A stretch of 64,000 nt of DNA from Sphingopyxis sp. Lineage in GTDB: Bacteria > Pseudomonadota > Alphaproteobacteria > Sphingomonadales > Sphingomonadaceae. The DNA is taken from assembly GCA_016463225.1 (NCBI GenBank), contig JAEMRT010000006.1, positions 32,917 through 96,916 on the forward strand. The letters are read 5' to 3'. This document shows positions 17,990-27,651 of the stretch, piece by piece; position 1 is the first letter of the stretch; each line of letters opens with the position of its first letter. The notes below the pieces were generated by a model, which worked only from the letters and a program-made list of their open reading frames with translations, had not been told where the DNA came from and did not search any database. The translations under genes and the position numbers were made by a program.

Positions 17990-19260
17990 GGGTCATCGCA
18001 AGCCTGATCGCACTGGCGATCACAGCGCCCGCATCGGCAGAGATGCTTGTCATCATTCACGCCGACGCGTGGACGATGGAAGGCGCTGAGCCGGTCAAGG
18101 ACGCGACGATCGTCATCGAAAACGGCCGGATCGTGTCGATTGCGCCTTCCGGCGCGGTGCCTTCGGATGCCAAGGTGATCGACGCCCAGGGCAAACCGGT
18201 GACGCCGGGCCTGGTCAATGCGGCGACGCAGATCGGCCTGGTCGAGGTTGCGAGCTCGCCCGATACACGCGACGATGCGTCGACCGACGAACGGTCGCCC
18301 GGCTTTGACTCTAGCCGTGCGCTCAACGGCAATTCAACGCTGGTCAGTCTCGCGCGTGCCGACGGGGTCACGCGTGCGCTGATCTATCCATCGCCCTCGC
18401 GCAACGCTCCGATGAGCGGCGAACCGGTGTTCGCACGCCTGCGCGACGGGGTGGATATCCTCGATCGCGGGGGAGCTGTTGCGGTTTACGCGGTGATCGG
18501 CGGCGGTGCCTGGGACCGGCTCGGCGCCCGCGCCCAGCAATGGACGGCGCTGCGCAAGCTGCTGGGCGATACGAAGCGGGCTATCACGGCCCCGTCCAAG
18601 GCGGCGTCCAAGGGTAAAGGCAAGCGCAGCGGTGGGCCTCCGGGCGGCGGGGGACCCGCTGGCGGTCCCGACGGCGCGCTGCGCGACGTCCTGTCGGGCA
18701 AGTTGCCGCTGGCGATCCAGACCCACCGCGAGTCCGATATTCGCCAAGCGGCGGCGCTCGTCGCGGATTTCGGGATCAAGGTGGTTGTCGTCGGTGGCTC
18801 CGAAGCCTGGCGCGCCGCCGATGTGCTCGCGGCTGCCAAGGTCGCGGTGATTCTCGATCCGCAGGTCAATCTGCCGTTCAATTTCGACCAGCTCGGCGCG
18901 CGGCAGGACAATGCCGCGATCCTTGCCAGGGCAGGCGTGCCGATCGCGATCGGGCAGGCGGGCGGGGCGATCCATACGACCTACAATGCCGGGATGGGCC
19001 TGCGCGAAGGCGCCGGCATCGCGGTTGCCAGCGGGCTGCCCTACATCGATGCGCTGCGGGCCGTAACGGTCAATTCCCTGGCGATCTGGGGTCGCGCCGG
19101 CGGCGCGCTGACGCCGGGAGCCGACGCCGATCTGGTGATATGGGATGGCGATCCGCTGGAGCCTTCGACCAATGCCGTGAGTGTGATCATCGAAGGCCGT
19201 CTGGCCACCAACCGGTCGCGGCAGGACATGCTCGCCGAACGCTATCGCGACACACGCTGA
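17986..19260 (+). CDS. Amidohydrolase-like protein lacking the HxH metal motif
   Basis: A 424-residue secreted homologue of the upstream gene (signal MRVIASLIALAITAPASA). Where active relatives have a V-HxH segment, this one reads PGLVNAATQIGLVEV, so the first two metal ligands are gone. A Gly/Pro/Lys-rich loop (GKGKRSGGPPGGGGPAGG, about residues 205-225) is inserted before the THRESDI segment. The C terminus (TPGADADLVIWDGDP) is normal. It is coupled by ATGA to an intact paralogue, so it may be a structural or regulatory partner rather than an enzyme. Confidence 0.85.
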   Translation: MRVIASLIALAITAPASAEMLVIIHADAWTMEGAEPVKDATIVIENGRIVSIAPSGAVPSDAKVIDAQGKPVTPGLVNAATQIGLVEVASSPDTRDDASTDERSPGFDSSRALNGNSTLVSLARADGVTRALIYPSPSRNAPMSGEPVFARLRDGVDILDRGGAVAVYAVIGGGAWDRLGARAQQWTALRKLLGDTKRAITAPSKAASKGKGKRSGGPPGGGGPAGGPDGALRDVLSGKLPLAIQTHRESDIRQAAALVADFGIKVVVVGGSEAWRAADVLAAAKVAVILDPQVNLPFNFDQLGARQDNAAILARAGVPIAIGQAGGAIHTTYNAGMGLREGAGIAVASGLPYIDALRAVTVNSLAIWGRAGGALTPGADADLVIWDGDPLEPSTNAVSVIIEGRLATNRSRQDMLAERYRDTR

Positions 19261-20045
19261 TGAATGTGCTGCTGGTCGGATGCGGCAGGATGGGGAGCGC
19301 GATGGCGCGTGGCTGGCAGGACCAGCATCGCGTGCTCGTTTTCGATCCGATGCTCGACAGACTGCCCGTGGGAGCCGAGCGGATCGATGCGCTCGACGCC
19401 GTCGATGCGGAGGGTGACCTTGCCGTGGTCCTTGCGGTGAAACCCCAGAAGTTCGAAGCCATCGCTGGTGACTTGCGGCCGCTTGCCGATCGCGGCGTGT
19501 TGGGTGTATCGATCATGGCCGGGATCACTCTGGGCGCGCTGGGCGAGGCGATAGGCCCTCGGGTCGTCCGGGCAATGCCGAACACTCCGGCGGCGATCGG
19601 CAAGGGAATCACGGCAGCGGTCGCGGGACAGGGCATCGGCGCAAATGACCGCGCCACAGTCGATGCGTTGCTGGCCCCGACCGGCGACGTCGTGTGGCTC
19701 GACGACGAAGCGCAGATCGATGTTGTGACCGCGGTTTCGGGCAGCGGTCCCGCCTATTTCTTCCGCTTTACCGAGGCGTTGGCGAAAGCCGGTGGCGACG
19801 CAGGATTGCCGACCGCGCTGTCGATCCAGCTAGCCCGGGCTACTTTTGTCGGGGCGGCGGCGTTGGCCGACGCCGACAGCGCCACACTGGCGCAGTTGCG
19901 GCAGCAGGTGACGAGCCCCGGCGGAACAACCGCAGCGGGTCTCGCGCCGATGGATGCGGACGACGCAATGGACCGGCTCGTCGGCAAAGCGGTTGCCGCC
20001 GCGGCGACGCGGTCGCGCGACCTCGCCGGTCGTGGTGGCGCATAA
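19260..20045 (+). CDS. proC: Pyrroline-5-carboxylate reductase
   Basis: A 261-residue cytosolic enzyme that reduces pyrroline-5-carboxylate to proline with NAD(P)H. The ATG at 19260 shares its A with the upstream TGA (TGATG), and MNVLLVGCGRMGSAMARGW is the expected Rossmann start; the track start at 19140 is wrong. The conserved signature is present as LRQQVTSPGGTTAAGL, together with VRAMPNTPAAIGKG and TAVSGSGPAYFF. Its placement inside an operon of exported amidohydrolases and an esterase suggests a role in using proline-containing substrates, an inference from context. Confidence 0.93.
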   Translation: MNVLLVGCGRMGSAMARGWQDQHRVLVFDPMLDRLPVGAERIDALDAVDAEGDLAVVLAVKPQKFEAIAGDLRPLADRGVLGVSIMAGITLGALGEAIGPRVVRAMPNTPAAIGKGITAAVAGQGIGANDRATVDALLAPTGDVVWLDDEAQIDVVTAVSGSGPAYFFRFTEALAKAGGDAGLPTALSIQLARATFVGAAALADADSATLAQLRQQVTSPGGTTAAGLAPMDADDAMDRLVGKAVAAAATRSRDLAGRGGA

Positions 20046-20096
20046 CGATCTAAGTCCGGTTCCGGATCGATGAGACACGGGCGAAGGGGTGATATA

Positions 20097-23000
20097 GTGA
20101 GGCGTGCAATTTGGGAGGCATGGGGACTGGCAACGGCGATTGCGCTGGCGATCCCCGCGGCGCGTGCGGCGGACCAGCCGACGCTGCCGATGAAGCCGGC
20201 GCGCGCACTGGATTACGAGGTGTCGAGCGGCACGTTCATGTCGCTCGCGGTATCCCCCGACGGCAAGACGATGATGTTCGACATGCTCGGGGAGATCTAT
20301 TCGCTACCGATGGAGGGTGGGCGCGCGGTTCCGATCGCCACCGGCATGGCTTTCGAAGTGCAGCCAAGCTTCTCACCGGACGGCAAATGGATCGCCTATG
20401 TCAGCGACAGATCTGGCGGCGACAATGTCTGGATCGCGCGCGCCGATGGTAGCGGCGCGCGGCGGATCAGCACGGAAGATGAGGGCGCCGTGCGCACCTC
20501 GCCCGAATGGAGCGCCGACGGCAAATCGGTCTATGTCAGCCGCTATCGTATCCGTATCGACCGGTACGAGTTGTGGCGCCACCCGGTCGGCGGCGGGCCT
20601 GGCGCGCTGGTCGCGCCGGCGAAGCTGGAGAACGACGCGTCGCGCGCGGCGTGGCAGAGCACGCTGGGCGCGAGCGCATCACGCGACGGCAAATATCTCT
20701 ATTACGCGCGGCGCACCGGTGACCTGTCGTTCGACGCGCCGGTCCCTTGGACGATCGTCCGTCGCGATCTGGCCAGCGGCGCCGAGGAGACGGTCGTCGG
20801 CAGTTCTGGCGGGCGCGAGGCCGGGGACGAGACATTTTTTCGTCCTGCCATCTCGCCCGACGGCAAATTGCTGGCCTATGCAACGCGGCGCATGGCCGAA
20901 ACACGGCTGCGCATCCGCGACCTGGAGACCGGCGTTGACCGCGATCTCGGCCCCGCGCCGCTCGACCTGATGAACGGCGCGGCGTCGCTCGACCTTATCC
21001 CGCGCTACAGTTTCACTCTGGATGGCAAAGCCATCCTTATCGCCTGTCAGGGCAGGATCGAGCGCCGGGCGGTTGACGGTTCGGGGGTGACGCCGATCCC
21101 GTTCAAGGCGCGGCTGCGATTGGCAGTAGGGGCAAGCACGCGCATCGGCTTCCGCGAGGATACCGGGCCGGTAAGGGCCAAGTTGCTACAAGGGACAAAC
21201 CCGTCGCCGGATGGCGGCCGCGTCGCCTATGCCGCACTGGGCAGCGTCTATGTCCAGACCATCCATGGCGGCCCAGCTATGCGGCTGCCGATCGATGGTG
21301 ATCCGCCATCGCTTCCCGCGTGGAGCCCCGACGGGTCGCGGATTGCCTACGTAACCTGGGGCGAGCGCACCGGCGGTGCGGTGTGGACGATCGCGACCGA
21401 CGGATCGGGCGCGGCGATCAAGGTCAGCGATCTGCCGGCCTTTTATTCGCATCCCGCGTTCACGCCCGATGGAAAGACCATCTTGGTCGTCCGCTCGCCC
21501 GCCGCGGCGCGTCAGCAGTCGAGTTTCGAATTCGGCACCGTGCGCCAAGGCGAGTTGGTCGCGATACCTGCCGGTGGCGGCCCAGCACGAGTAGTTGCAG
21601 AAGGGTTTTTCGGGCAGCGCCCGCATTTTGTGAACGGTCAGCTCGACGCCGCCTATCTGCTCGGCGACGCCGGACTGGTCGCGGTAGATCTTGTAACCGG
21701 CGCGCAGCGCAGGGTCGCGGCCGTGGAAGCGCAGGGCTATTATTTCACGGACCTGCCCGCCGACGCCGACGACATCCGTATCAGCCCCGACGGCAAATGG
21801 CTCGCGGCGCAGACGAGCGAACAGCTTTACGTGCTGCCCGTGCCGACCGATCCGACGGTTGCGATCGACCTGACCGCACCCGGCAATAGCGGTCGCAAGG
21901 TTACCCGTATGGGCGCCGATTTCTTCGACTGGCGGGCGGACGGCAGCCTGATCTGGTCGGTCGGCAATTATCTGCAGATTCTGCCCAGCGCGGCCGCCCC
22001 GCTTCCCACCAGCCATGTCGAATTGATCGCCGAACTGCCCCGCGCGCGACCGATGGGAAATATCCTGCTGCGCGGGGCGCGTGCGCTCACGATGGCGGCA
22101 GGCGATCAGGTGATCAACGATGCCGACATCCTGATCGCCGGCGACCGCATTGCTGCCATCGGCCCGCGCGGCAGCTTTGCGGTTCCTGCCGCCACACCGA
22201 CGCGCGAACTCGGCGGCAAGACCGTTGCGCCTGGCTTCATCGACGCGCACGACCATATCGGCGGCATTCGGCGCAACGTCATCGGTTACGAAGAATGGGA
22301 TCTGCACGCGCGGCTCGCGTTCGGCGTTACGACGTCGTTCGATCCGTCGACGCTGGGCATCGATCAGATCGCTTATCAGGACCTGATCGATGTCGGCCTG
22401 ATCGTTGGACCACGACTGCGTTCGACCGGGCCGGCATTGTTTTCGAAGGAACGATTGACCTCGCTCGACCAGGTGCGCGGCGTGCTCCAGCGCTATCGCG
22501 ACGCGTGGGGTCTTCGCAACATCAAGCAATATCGCGGCGAGAGCCGCATCGTGCGCCAGTGGATCGCCATGGCGGCGCGCGAGCAGGGACTGCTCCCGAC
22601 CACCGAGGGCAGCCACAATCCGAAGCTGATCCTGAGCCAGATCATCGACGGTTATGCGGGCAACGAACATGCGCTGCCGATCGCGCCATTCGGCGAAGAT
22701 GTGGTGAAGCTCTATCAGCTGATGCGCACCAGCTATGTCGCCACATTGTTGATCAACACAAGCGGGCCGGCGGGGCGGAACTATTATGTCGACAAATACG
22801 ACCCTGCGCTCGATGCGAAGGTGAAGCGATTCTGGTCGCCTGCTGCGATCTCCCACAAGCTCGCCCATCGTGATTGGGCATCGCTCGACGCATCGCGGAT
22901 GCCCGCACTTGCTGCCGACGCCGCCCTGCTGGCGAAGAACGGCGCATTGGTCGGTATGGGATCGCATGGCGATGAGCCGGGAATAGGCTATCATTATGAA

Positions 23001-23312
23001 ATGGAAGCGCACGCGCTGGGCGGCATGAAGCCGATGGCGATCCTTCATGCGGCCACCGCGGGTTCGGCTGAGACCATCGGCAGGCTGGCCGACATGGGGA
23101 CGCTCGAACCGGGAAAATATGCCGATCTCGTCATTTTCGACGCCGATCCGCTGGTCGATATCCGCAATAGCCGAACGGTCAAGCTGGTCATGCGCGGCGG
23201 ACATCTGTTCGACGCCGATACGCTGGACGAATTATGGCCCGTCGAACGCAAACTGCCTCCGCCATGGTTCGCCGAAGGCGAAAAGGAGATGCAATGGCTG
23301 CCCGCGAAATGA
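20097..23312 (+). CDS. TolB-like beta-propeller fused to amidohydrolase
   Basis: A protein of about 1071 residues. I prefer the GTG at 20097, which has AAGGGG eight bases upstream and yields a good signal peptide (RRAIWEAWGLATAIALAIPAARA); the ATG at 20070 is possible. The N-terminal 640 residues hold many PD40 repeats (SPDGKTMMF, SPDGKWIAY, SPDGKWLAA). The C-terminal 400 are an amidohydrolase with PGFIDAHDHIGG as the HxH motif and LEPGKYADLVIFDADP at the end. The propeller may select or channel peptide-like substrates, as in prolyl oligopeptidases. It overlaps the esterase gene by 19 bases. Confidence 0.9.
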   Translation: MRRAIWEAWGLATAIALAIPAARAADQPTLPMKPARALDYEVSSGTFMSLAVSPDGKTMMFDMLGEIYSLPMEGGRAVPIATGMAFEVQPSFSPDGKWIAYVSDRSGGDNVWIARADGSGARRISTEDEGAVRTSPEWSADGKSVYVSRYRIRIDRYELWRHPVGGGPGALVAPAKLENDASRAAWQSTLGASASRDGKYLYYARRTGDLSFDAPVPWTIVRRDLASGAEETVVGSSGGREAGDETFFRPAISPDGKLLAYATRRMAETRLRIRDLETGVDRDLGPAPLDLMNGAASLDLIPRYSFTLDGKAILIACQGRIERRAVDGSGVTPIPFKARLRLAVGASTRIGFREDTGPVRAKLLQGTNPSPDGGRVAYAALGSVYVQTIHGGPAMRLPIDGDPPSLPAWSPDGSRIAYVTWGERTGGAVWTIATDGSGAAIKVSDLPAFYSHPAFTPDGKTILVVRSPAAARQQSSFEFGTVRQGELVAIPAGGGPARVVAEGFFGQRPHFVNGQLDAAYLLGDAGLVAVDLVTGAQRRVAAVEAQGYYFTDLPADADDIRISPDGKWLAAQTSEQLYVLPVPTDPTVAIDLTAPGNSGRKVTRMGADFFDWRADGSLIWSVGNYLQILPSAAAPLPTSHVELIAELPRARPMGNILLRGARALTMAAGDQVINDADILIAGDRIAAIGPRGSFAVPAATPTRELGGKTVAPGFIDAHDHIGGIRRNVIGYEEWDLHARLAFGVTTSFDPSTLGIDQIAYQDLIDVGLIVGPRLRSTGPALFSKERLTSLDQVRGVLQRYRDAWGLRNIKQYRGESRIVRQWIAMAAREQGLLPTTEGSHNPKLILSQIIDGYAGNEHALPIAPFGEDVVKLYQLMRTSYVATLLINTSGPAGRNYYVDKYDPALDAKVKRFWSPAAISHKLAHRDWASLDASRMPALAADAALLAKNGALVGMGSHGDEPGIGYHYEMEAHALGGMKPMAILHAATAGSAETIGRLADMGTLEPGKYADLVIFDADPLVDIRNSRTVKLVMRGGHLFDADTLDELWPVERKLPPPWFAEGEKEMQWLPAK

Positions 23313-24256
23313 CCATAGACCCCGAGATCCAGCGCTTTCTCGACGAGATGAAAGCGGGTTGGGCGAAGCATCCTTCATTCGGCACGCTGAGCTTTCCCGA
23401 GCAGCGCGCGGTGTCGGAGCAGGTGCGCGCGCGGTGGACCGAGGGCGGGCCGGTCATGGCGGAAACGCGCGAGCTGCGTTTCGACGCAGGGGCGGGGGGC
23501 CTTCGTATCCGTATCTATCGTCCCGAAGCCGTCGGCACCGCGGCGCCGGCGCTCGTCTATCTGCACGGCGGCGGCTTCACGCTGTTCTCGATCGACACGC
23601 ACGACCGGCTGATGCGCGAATATGCCGCAGCCGGCGGCTTTGTCGTGATCGGCGTGGATTACCCGCTATCGCCCGAATATAAATATCCGGTCGCGCTCGA
23701 CCGGATCGAGGCGCTGATTCTGTGGCTCAAGGATCATGGCGCTGATTGGGGAATCGACCCGGCACGCCTGGCGATGGGAGGCGACTCCGCTGGCGCCAAC
23801 CTGTCATTCGCAACGGCGTTGCGTTTGCGCGCGCTGGGCGAAGCGCTGCTCGTTCGGGCAATTCTTTCCAACTATGGCTATTTCTCGACTGAGGTGTCGG
23901 ACGAGGCCGAGGCGCGGTTCGGCGGCCCGGGCTCAATCATGGATCGCGCCGAGGCGCAGAGCTACTATGCCAATTATCTTGGCAACTGGGGCATCGAATC
24001 GCGCGATCCGCTCGTTTGCCCGCTGCTCGCCGACATGACCGGCATGCCGCCCGTCTTTCTGGTGATCCCCGAATGCGATCTGTTGACCGAACAATCGATC
24101 GCCATGGCGGCATCGTTGCGCGAGGCAGGGGTTGAGACGGAGGCGAAAATCTACGCGGGCGCGACGCACAGTTTTCTCGAAGCGATGTCGGTGGCACAGA
24201 TCGCACGCAATGCGATCAAGGATGGCGCCCAATTTGTCAGCCGCCGTCTGACCTGA
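23294..24256 (+). CDS. Alpha/beta hydrolase, HSL-type esterase
   Basis: A 320-residue hydrolase. The ATG at 23294 has AAAAGGAG just upstream and is preferred over 23234. The oxyanion motif HGGGF (near residue 90), the nucleophile motif GDSAGAN (near 160), an acid in IPECDLLTE and the His in GATHSFLE give a complete catalytic set of the hormone-sensitive-lipase family. No signal peptide is visible, so it is cytoplasmic. It is the last gene of the amidohydrolase operon; a short TGCGGG/CCCGCA hairpin follows but lacks a T run. Confidence 0.9.
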   Translation: MAAREMTIDPEIQRFLDEMKAGWAKHPSFGTLSFPEQRAVSEQVRARWTEGGPVMAETRELRFDAGAGGLRIRIYRPEAVGTAAPALVYLHGGGFTLFSIDTHDRLMREYAAAGGFVVIGVDYPLSPEYKYPVALDRIEALILWLKDHGADWGIDPARLAMGGDSAGANLSFATALRLRALGEALLVRAILSNYGYFSTEVSDEAEARFGGPGSIMDRAEAQSYYANYLGNWGIESRDPLVCPLLADMTGMPPVFLVIPECDLLTEQSIAMAASLREAGVETEAKIYAGATHSFLEAMSVAQIARNAIKDGAQFVSRRLT

Positions 24257-24541
24257 TCCATCTTGCGGGAACCACCCCGCATCCGTGCGCAATTTTAAGC
24301 CTATTCAAGCGCGGTTACTACACGCCTGAATCATTTGGGTGAGCGCGGACACCCACTATCGCAATTGTCTCATGGAAATCTGAGGGGCGCTGACGGTAAT
24401 TGGAGCCTCGGTTGATCTAGCGCTTTCGGATTGCTCCTTACGTCCGCTAATTCCAATGGGTGGCCGTAAGCCGACGGCCGGGTATCGGCCATCGTTGCGT
24501 GGAATGGACGCCTCAGTGCGGCGCGGCGACGTTTTTTCCGC

Positions 24542-25615
24542 CTACGGCAGAATCGTCTGATAACGTGGGTCCAAATTAATTGCCTGTTGTTCGTCTGCGC
24601 TGGCGCGCTTGGGATCGCCATATTTCCTGAGTAGGACGCTGCGGTTGTAATAGGCGCGCGCCGACTTTGGCGATAGTTGCACCGCACGGTCAAGGTCGGC
24701 GAGCGCGGCCTCGCTATCGCCCTGGCTATCATGCGCGAGGCCGCGATTGAGATAGGCGACCGAAAGATTCGGCGCGACGGCGATCGCCTCGCCGAACGCA
24801 GCGACCGCCTTGTCGAGATTGCCGTCCCAGGCCTGTTTGAGGCCATCGGAAAGATGGGCATCGGCCTGACGTCGTACCGCTTTGGGCGCCTTGTCGGCGA
24901 GCTTCTGGCATCGCTGCAAGGCCTGGCGCGGGTCGTTCACCGTGCAGGCGTTCCAGTCGCCGCGGCCGATCGGTCTGCTTTTCGACATGCGCGTGCCGGT
25001 GACAACGACTTCTCGCCCGTCGCGCGAATATTCATCGGCCGACACGACCGAAAGGGCGGTCGGCGCATCTTGCAACTGGGCCGCCGATCTTGTCCGTCCT
25101 TGGACCAATATGGGTGCGGCCTCTTCGGCACGCATCGCTGGCGGCGGGGGCGGCGCGAGAGGCGCGGCCTGCGCGATCTCGATCCGCTTGGTCGTCGGCG
25201 CGGCCTCGTCCAGACGGGAGAGCGGCGGGGAAACGTTGGCTGAGGCGGCTGCGGTGACGGGCCGCGTCGCCGCCGGATTCACGGCCGGTGCCGCGGCGAT
25301 CTCGCGCTTGGCGGCAGGCGCCTCTATTTTCGTTTCGGGCAGAAGCTGTTCGTCGGCTGCCGGCGTGAAGGGGAGCGGCCCCCTCAAGGCGAAGGGCAGG
25401 CCGATCGCGACGACCATCAGGGCGGCGGTCAGTAGCCCGGCCTGTGGGCGTTGAAGCTTTTTCCACCAGGATACCGCCGCGCGCTGCGGCCTGTGCTTCG
25501 GAACGGGAGCGCCGTCGAAGCGCGCGAGCGCCCCGGCGATCGCGGCTTCGCGCGGTTTTGGCGCAGCTGGCGGCGGATCGGGCAACATCGCCCGGATATC
25601 GTCGTCGCCGGTCAT
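24542..25615 (-). CDS. TPR membrane protein of an ECF sigma operon
   Basis: A 357-residue protein. Residues 1-50 are a short cytosolic part, a membrane span follows (AGLLTAALMVVAIGLPFAL, about 57-76), then a Pro/Ala-rich periplasmic stretch and TPR repeats at about 245-350 (AYLNRGLAHDSQGDSEAALADLDRAV). A cytosolic N-terminus plus one span resembles anti-sigma factors, but no zinc motif is seen. The middle part contains QDAPTALSVVSADEY and EVVVTGTRM, which look like TonB-receptor plug starts. It follows the vWA lipoprotein gene after a 148-base gap with a hairpin. Confidence 0.75.
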   Translation of the reverse strand: MTGDDDIRAMLPDPPPAAPKPREAAIAGALARFDGAPVPKHRPQRAAVSWWKKLQRPQAGLLTAALMVVAIGLPFALRGPLPFTPAADEQLLPETKIEAPAAKREIAAAPAVNPAATRPVTAAASANVSPPLSRLDEAAPTTKRIEIAQAAPLAPPPPPAMRAEEAAPILVQGRTRSAAQLQDAPTALSVVSADEYSRDGREVVVTGTRMSKSRPIGRGDWNACTVNDPRQALQRCQKLADKAPKAVRRQADAHLSDGLKQAWDGNLDKAVAAFGEAIAVAPNLSVAYLNRGLAHDSQGDSEAALADLDRAVQLSPKSARAYYNRSVLLRKYGDPKRASADEQQAINLDPRYQTILP

Positions 25616-25712
25616 CGACGTTTTCCGTCGGTCGGCAGGCCTTCACAGCCGCCTGGACTATTGGGAAGGGGCATCGGCATTATCTTGCTTATACGCAGAA
25701 TTGCCCGGCGGT

Positions 25713-25750
25713 CGATACGGCGACGCTTGCGCTGAAGCGCCGCCGTATCG
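25713..25750 (-). other. Intercistronic hairpin between vWA and TPR genes
   Basis: A perfect 10-bp stem (CGATACGGCG / CGCCGTATCG) with an 18-base loop lies 14 bases after the vWA stop. No T run follows on the minus strand, so it is more likely an mRNA-stability or attenuating element than a full terminator. Confidence 0.45.
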
Positions 25751-25763
25751 GAGTCCGCCAGCG

Positions 25764-27542
25764 CTATTGGTCCAGCCGCGCCATCGCGCCGGCGGTCTTG
25801 GCCGCGCGGACGAGATTGACCAGCTCCATGCGGTACCCGAACTCGTCGCGCCCTCGTGCGCCGCCGAGAATGCGGAGCACATCGTCAAGGGTCATCGGGC
25901 CATTATATTTGCCGCCGCGGAGCAGTTCGGCGAAGGATGCGACCCCCGCGGCGAAGCGCGCATCCTGCGGCGCGTCTTCGAAGCGCGCGAACTCCACGCC
26001 GCGGTTAATCGGTGTCGCGATCAGCTGACTCGTCTCCGATTTCGGCAGTTTGTAGCGGATCTTGACGAAGCCATATTCGCCCGCGCGGCCCGCATCGGCG
26101 ATCTGCGCGGCCGGCTTGGCATAGCGCAGACCGCCGATCGCGCGCGGCCCGCCGACGGGTACGATCTCATAGATCGCTGTCACCGTCTGGCCCGAACCGA
26201 CATCGCCGGCATCGACCTTGTCGTTGTCGAAATCCTCGCGCTTCAGCATCCGCGTCTCATATCCGACGAGCCGATATTCGGCGACCGTCGCCGGGTTGAA
26301 TTCGACCTGGATCTTCACATCCTTGGCTATCGGAAAAAGCGTCGAGGTCGCTTCGTCGACAAGCGTTTTGCGCGCCTCAGCGAGCGTGTCGATATAGGCG
26401 GCGGCGCCATTGCCGTTCTGGGCCAGCGTCTGCATCAGCGCGTCGTTGTAATTGCCCATGCCGAAGCCGAGCACCGACAGGAAAATGCCCTTGCTGCGTT
26501 CGCGCTCGATATAACCCTTCAGCTCATTCTGGTCGGTGATGCCGACGTTGAAATCGCCGTCGGTCGCCAGAATGACGCGGTTGACGCCGCGCGGATCAAG
26601 ATTGCGTTCGGCGAGCGCATAGGCCTGACGAATGCCTTCGGCCCCGGCGGTGCTGCCCCCAGCGCCAAGTTGGTCGAGAGCCGCCAGGATCTTGCCCTTT
26701 TGGCTCGCCGGGGTCGGCTCGAGCGCGGTGCCCGCGCTGCCGGCATAGGTGACGATCGAGAACCGGTCGTTGCCATCAAGCTGTTCGAGCAGCATCGCGA
26801 GCGACTGTTTGACCAAGGGCAGCTTGGCGGGATCGTTCATCGAACCCGAAGTGTCGACAAGGAAGACGAGGTTCGCGCGCGGCCGCGTTTCGCGCCCGAC
26901 CGCAAAGCCCTTGATGCCGACGCGCACCAGCTTGCGTCCTTCGGTCCAGGGGCTGGGGAACACCGCGACATCGGTACCGAATGGCCGCTCAGCGCTTTGC
27001 GGCGCGGCATAATCATAGGGGAAATAGTTGACCAGTTCCTCGGTCCGTACCGCAGCAGGCTGGGGCAGCGTGTTGCGGTTCAGCGATGCGCGAACGAAGG
27101 AATAGGAGGCGGTGTCGACATCGATCGAAAAGGTCGACACGGGTTCGTCGAGCGCGACCTTGAACGCATTCTGCTCGGTCACCGTGAATTTGTCACGGCC
27201 CACGTCCTGATAAAAGGGCGTCGTCAGATCAGCACGCGGCGCGACCGCGCGCACGTAGCTTCCCGTCGCGACAACTTTGCCGGCGGTTGGCGGAGGCGGT
27301 GCAGCTGAAAGTCTTTCGGTTGAGATTGCGGTGACCGCAACCGGGGTATCCTGAAGATACTCCTGACCCGGCCGCCCCGTAACGACGATATCGCGCACCT
27401 CGTCGGCCTCGACTCGCTGGGCGGTGACGACGATATTCGGGGACGACGCCGCGGAAGGCGACGCGACGTCTTGCGATTGGGAACAGGCAGTGACGAGTGA
27501 GATCGACAGCCCTGTGGTCAGCATCAGATGAAAACGGGACAT
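25764..27542 (-). CDS. von Willebrand factor A domain lipoprotein (YfbK-like)
   Basis: A 592-residue envelope protein. The ATG at 27542 is preceded by GGGAG and starts a lipoprotein signal (MSRFHLMLTTGLSISLVTAC) with lipobox VTAC. The N-terminal mature part contains NIVVTAQRVEADEVRDIVV and LQDTPVAVTAIS, resembling the plug start of TonB receptors. The vWA domain (about 265-440) has the metal site VDTSGSM, and a YfbK-type C-terminal domain follows. It lies between an ECF sigma gene and a TPR membrane protein gene on the same strand. Function in the family is unknown; metal-dependent protein binding is likely. Confidence 0.85.
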   Translation of the reverse strand: MSRFHLMLTTGLSISLVTACSQSQDVASPSAASSPNIVVTAQRVEADEVRDIVVTGRPGQEYLQDTPVAVTAISTERLSAAPPPPTAGKVVATGSYVRAVAPRADLTTPFYQDVGRDKFTVTEQNAFKVALDEPVSTFSIDVDTASYSFVRASLNRNTLPQPAAVRTEELVNYFPYDYAAPQSAERPFGTDVAVFPSPWTEGRKLVRVGIKGFAVGRETRPRANLVFLVDTSGSMNDPAKLPLVKQSLAMLLEQLDGNDRFSIVTYAGSAGTALEPTPASQKGKILAALDQLGAGGSTAGAEGIRQAYALAERNLDPRGVNRVILATDGDFNVGITDQNELKGYIERERSKGIFLSVLGFGMGNYNDALMQTLAQNGNGAAAYIDTLAEARKTLVDEATSTLFPIAKDVKIQVEFNPATVAEYRLVGYETRMLKREDFDNDKVDAGDVGSGQTVTAIYEIVPVGGPRAIGGLRYAKPAAQIADAGRAGEYGFVKIRYKLPKSETSQLIATPINRGVEFARFEDAPQDARFAAGVASFAELLRGGKYNGPMTLDDVLRILGGARGRDEFGYRMELVNLVRAAKTAGAMARLDQ

Positions 27543-27651
27543 AGAATGTCTCCCTGGCAACTGCGGTGCAAAATTGCCCGCATGTTCCTGAGATGCGCGG
27601 GCGCCGGAAATCCTTGGCGGCCTCGCGAAAAAATTCGGGGAGATTTGGAGT

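Noticed and set aside
21186-23204. 672-residue minus-strand ORF
   Set aside because: It is the antisense shadow of the propeller/amidohydrolase gene, with low-complexity Arg/Asp composition.
24370-24861. 163-residue minus-strand ORF
   Set aside because: Overlaps the TPR gene in another frame; Arg/Ser-rich shadow.
25701-27308. 535-residue plus-strand ORF
   Set aside because: Antisense to the vWA gene, which has a lipobox, a metal site and a ribosome site.
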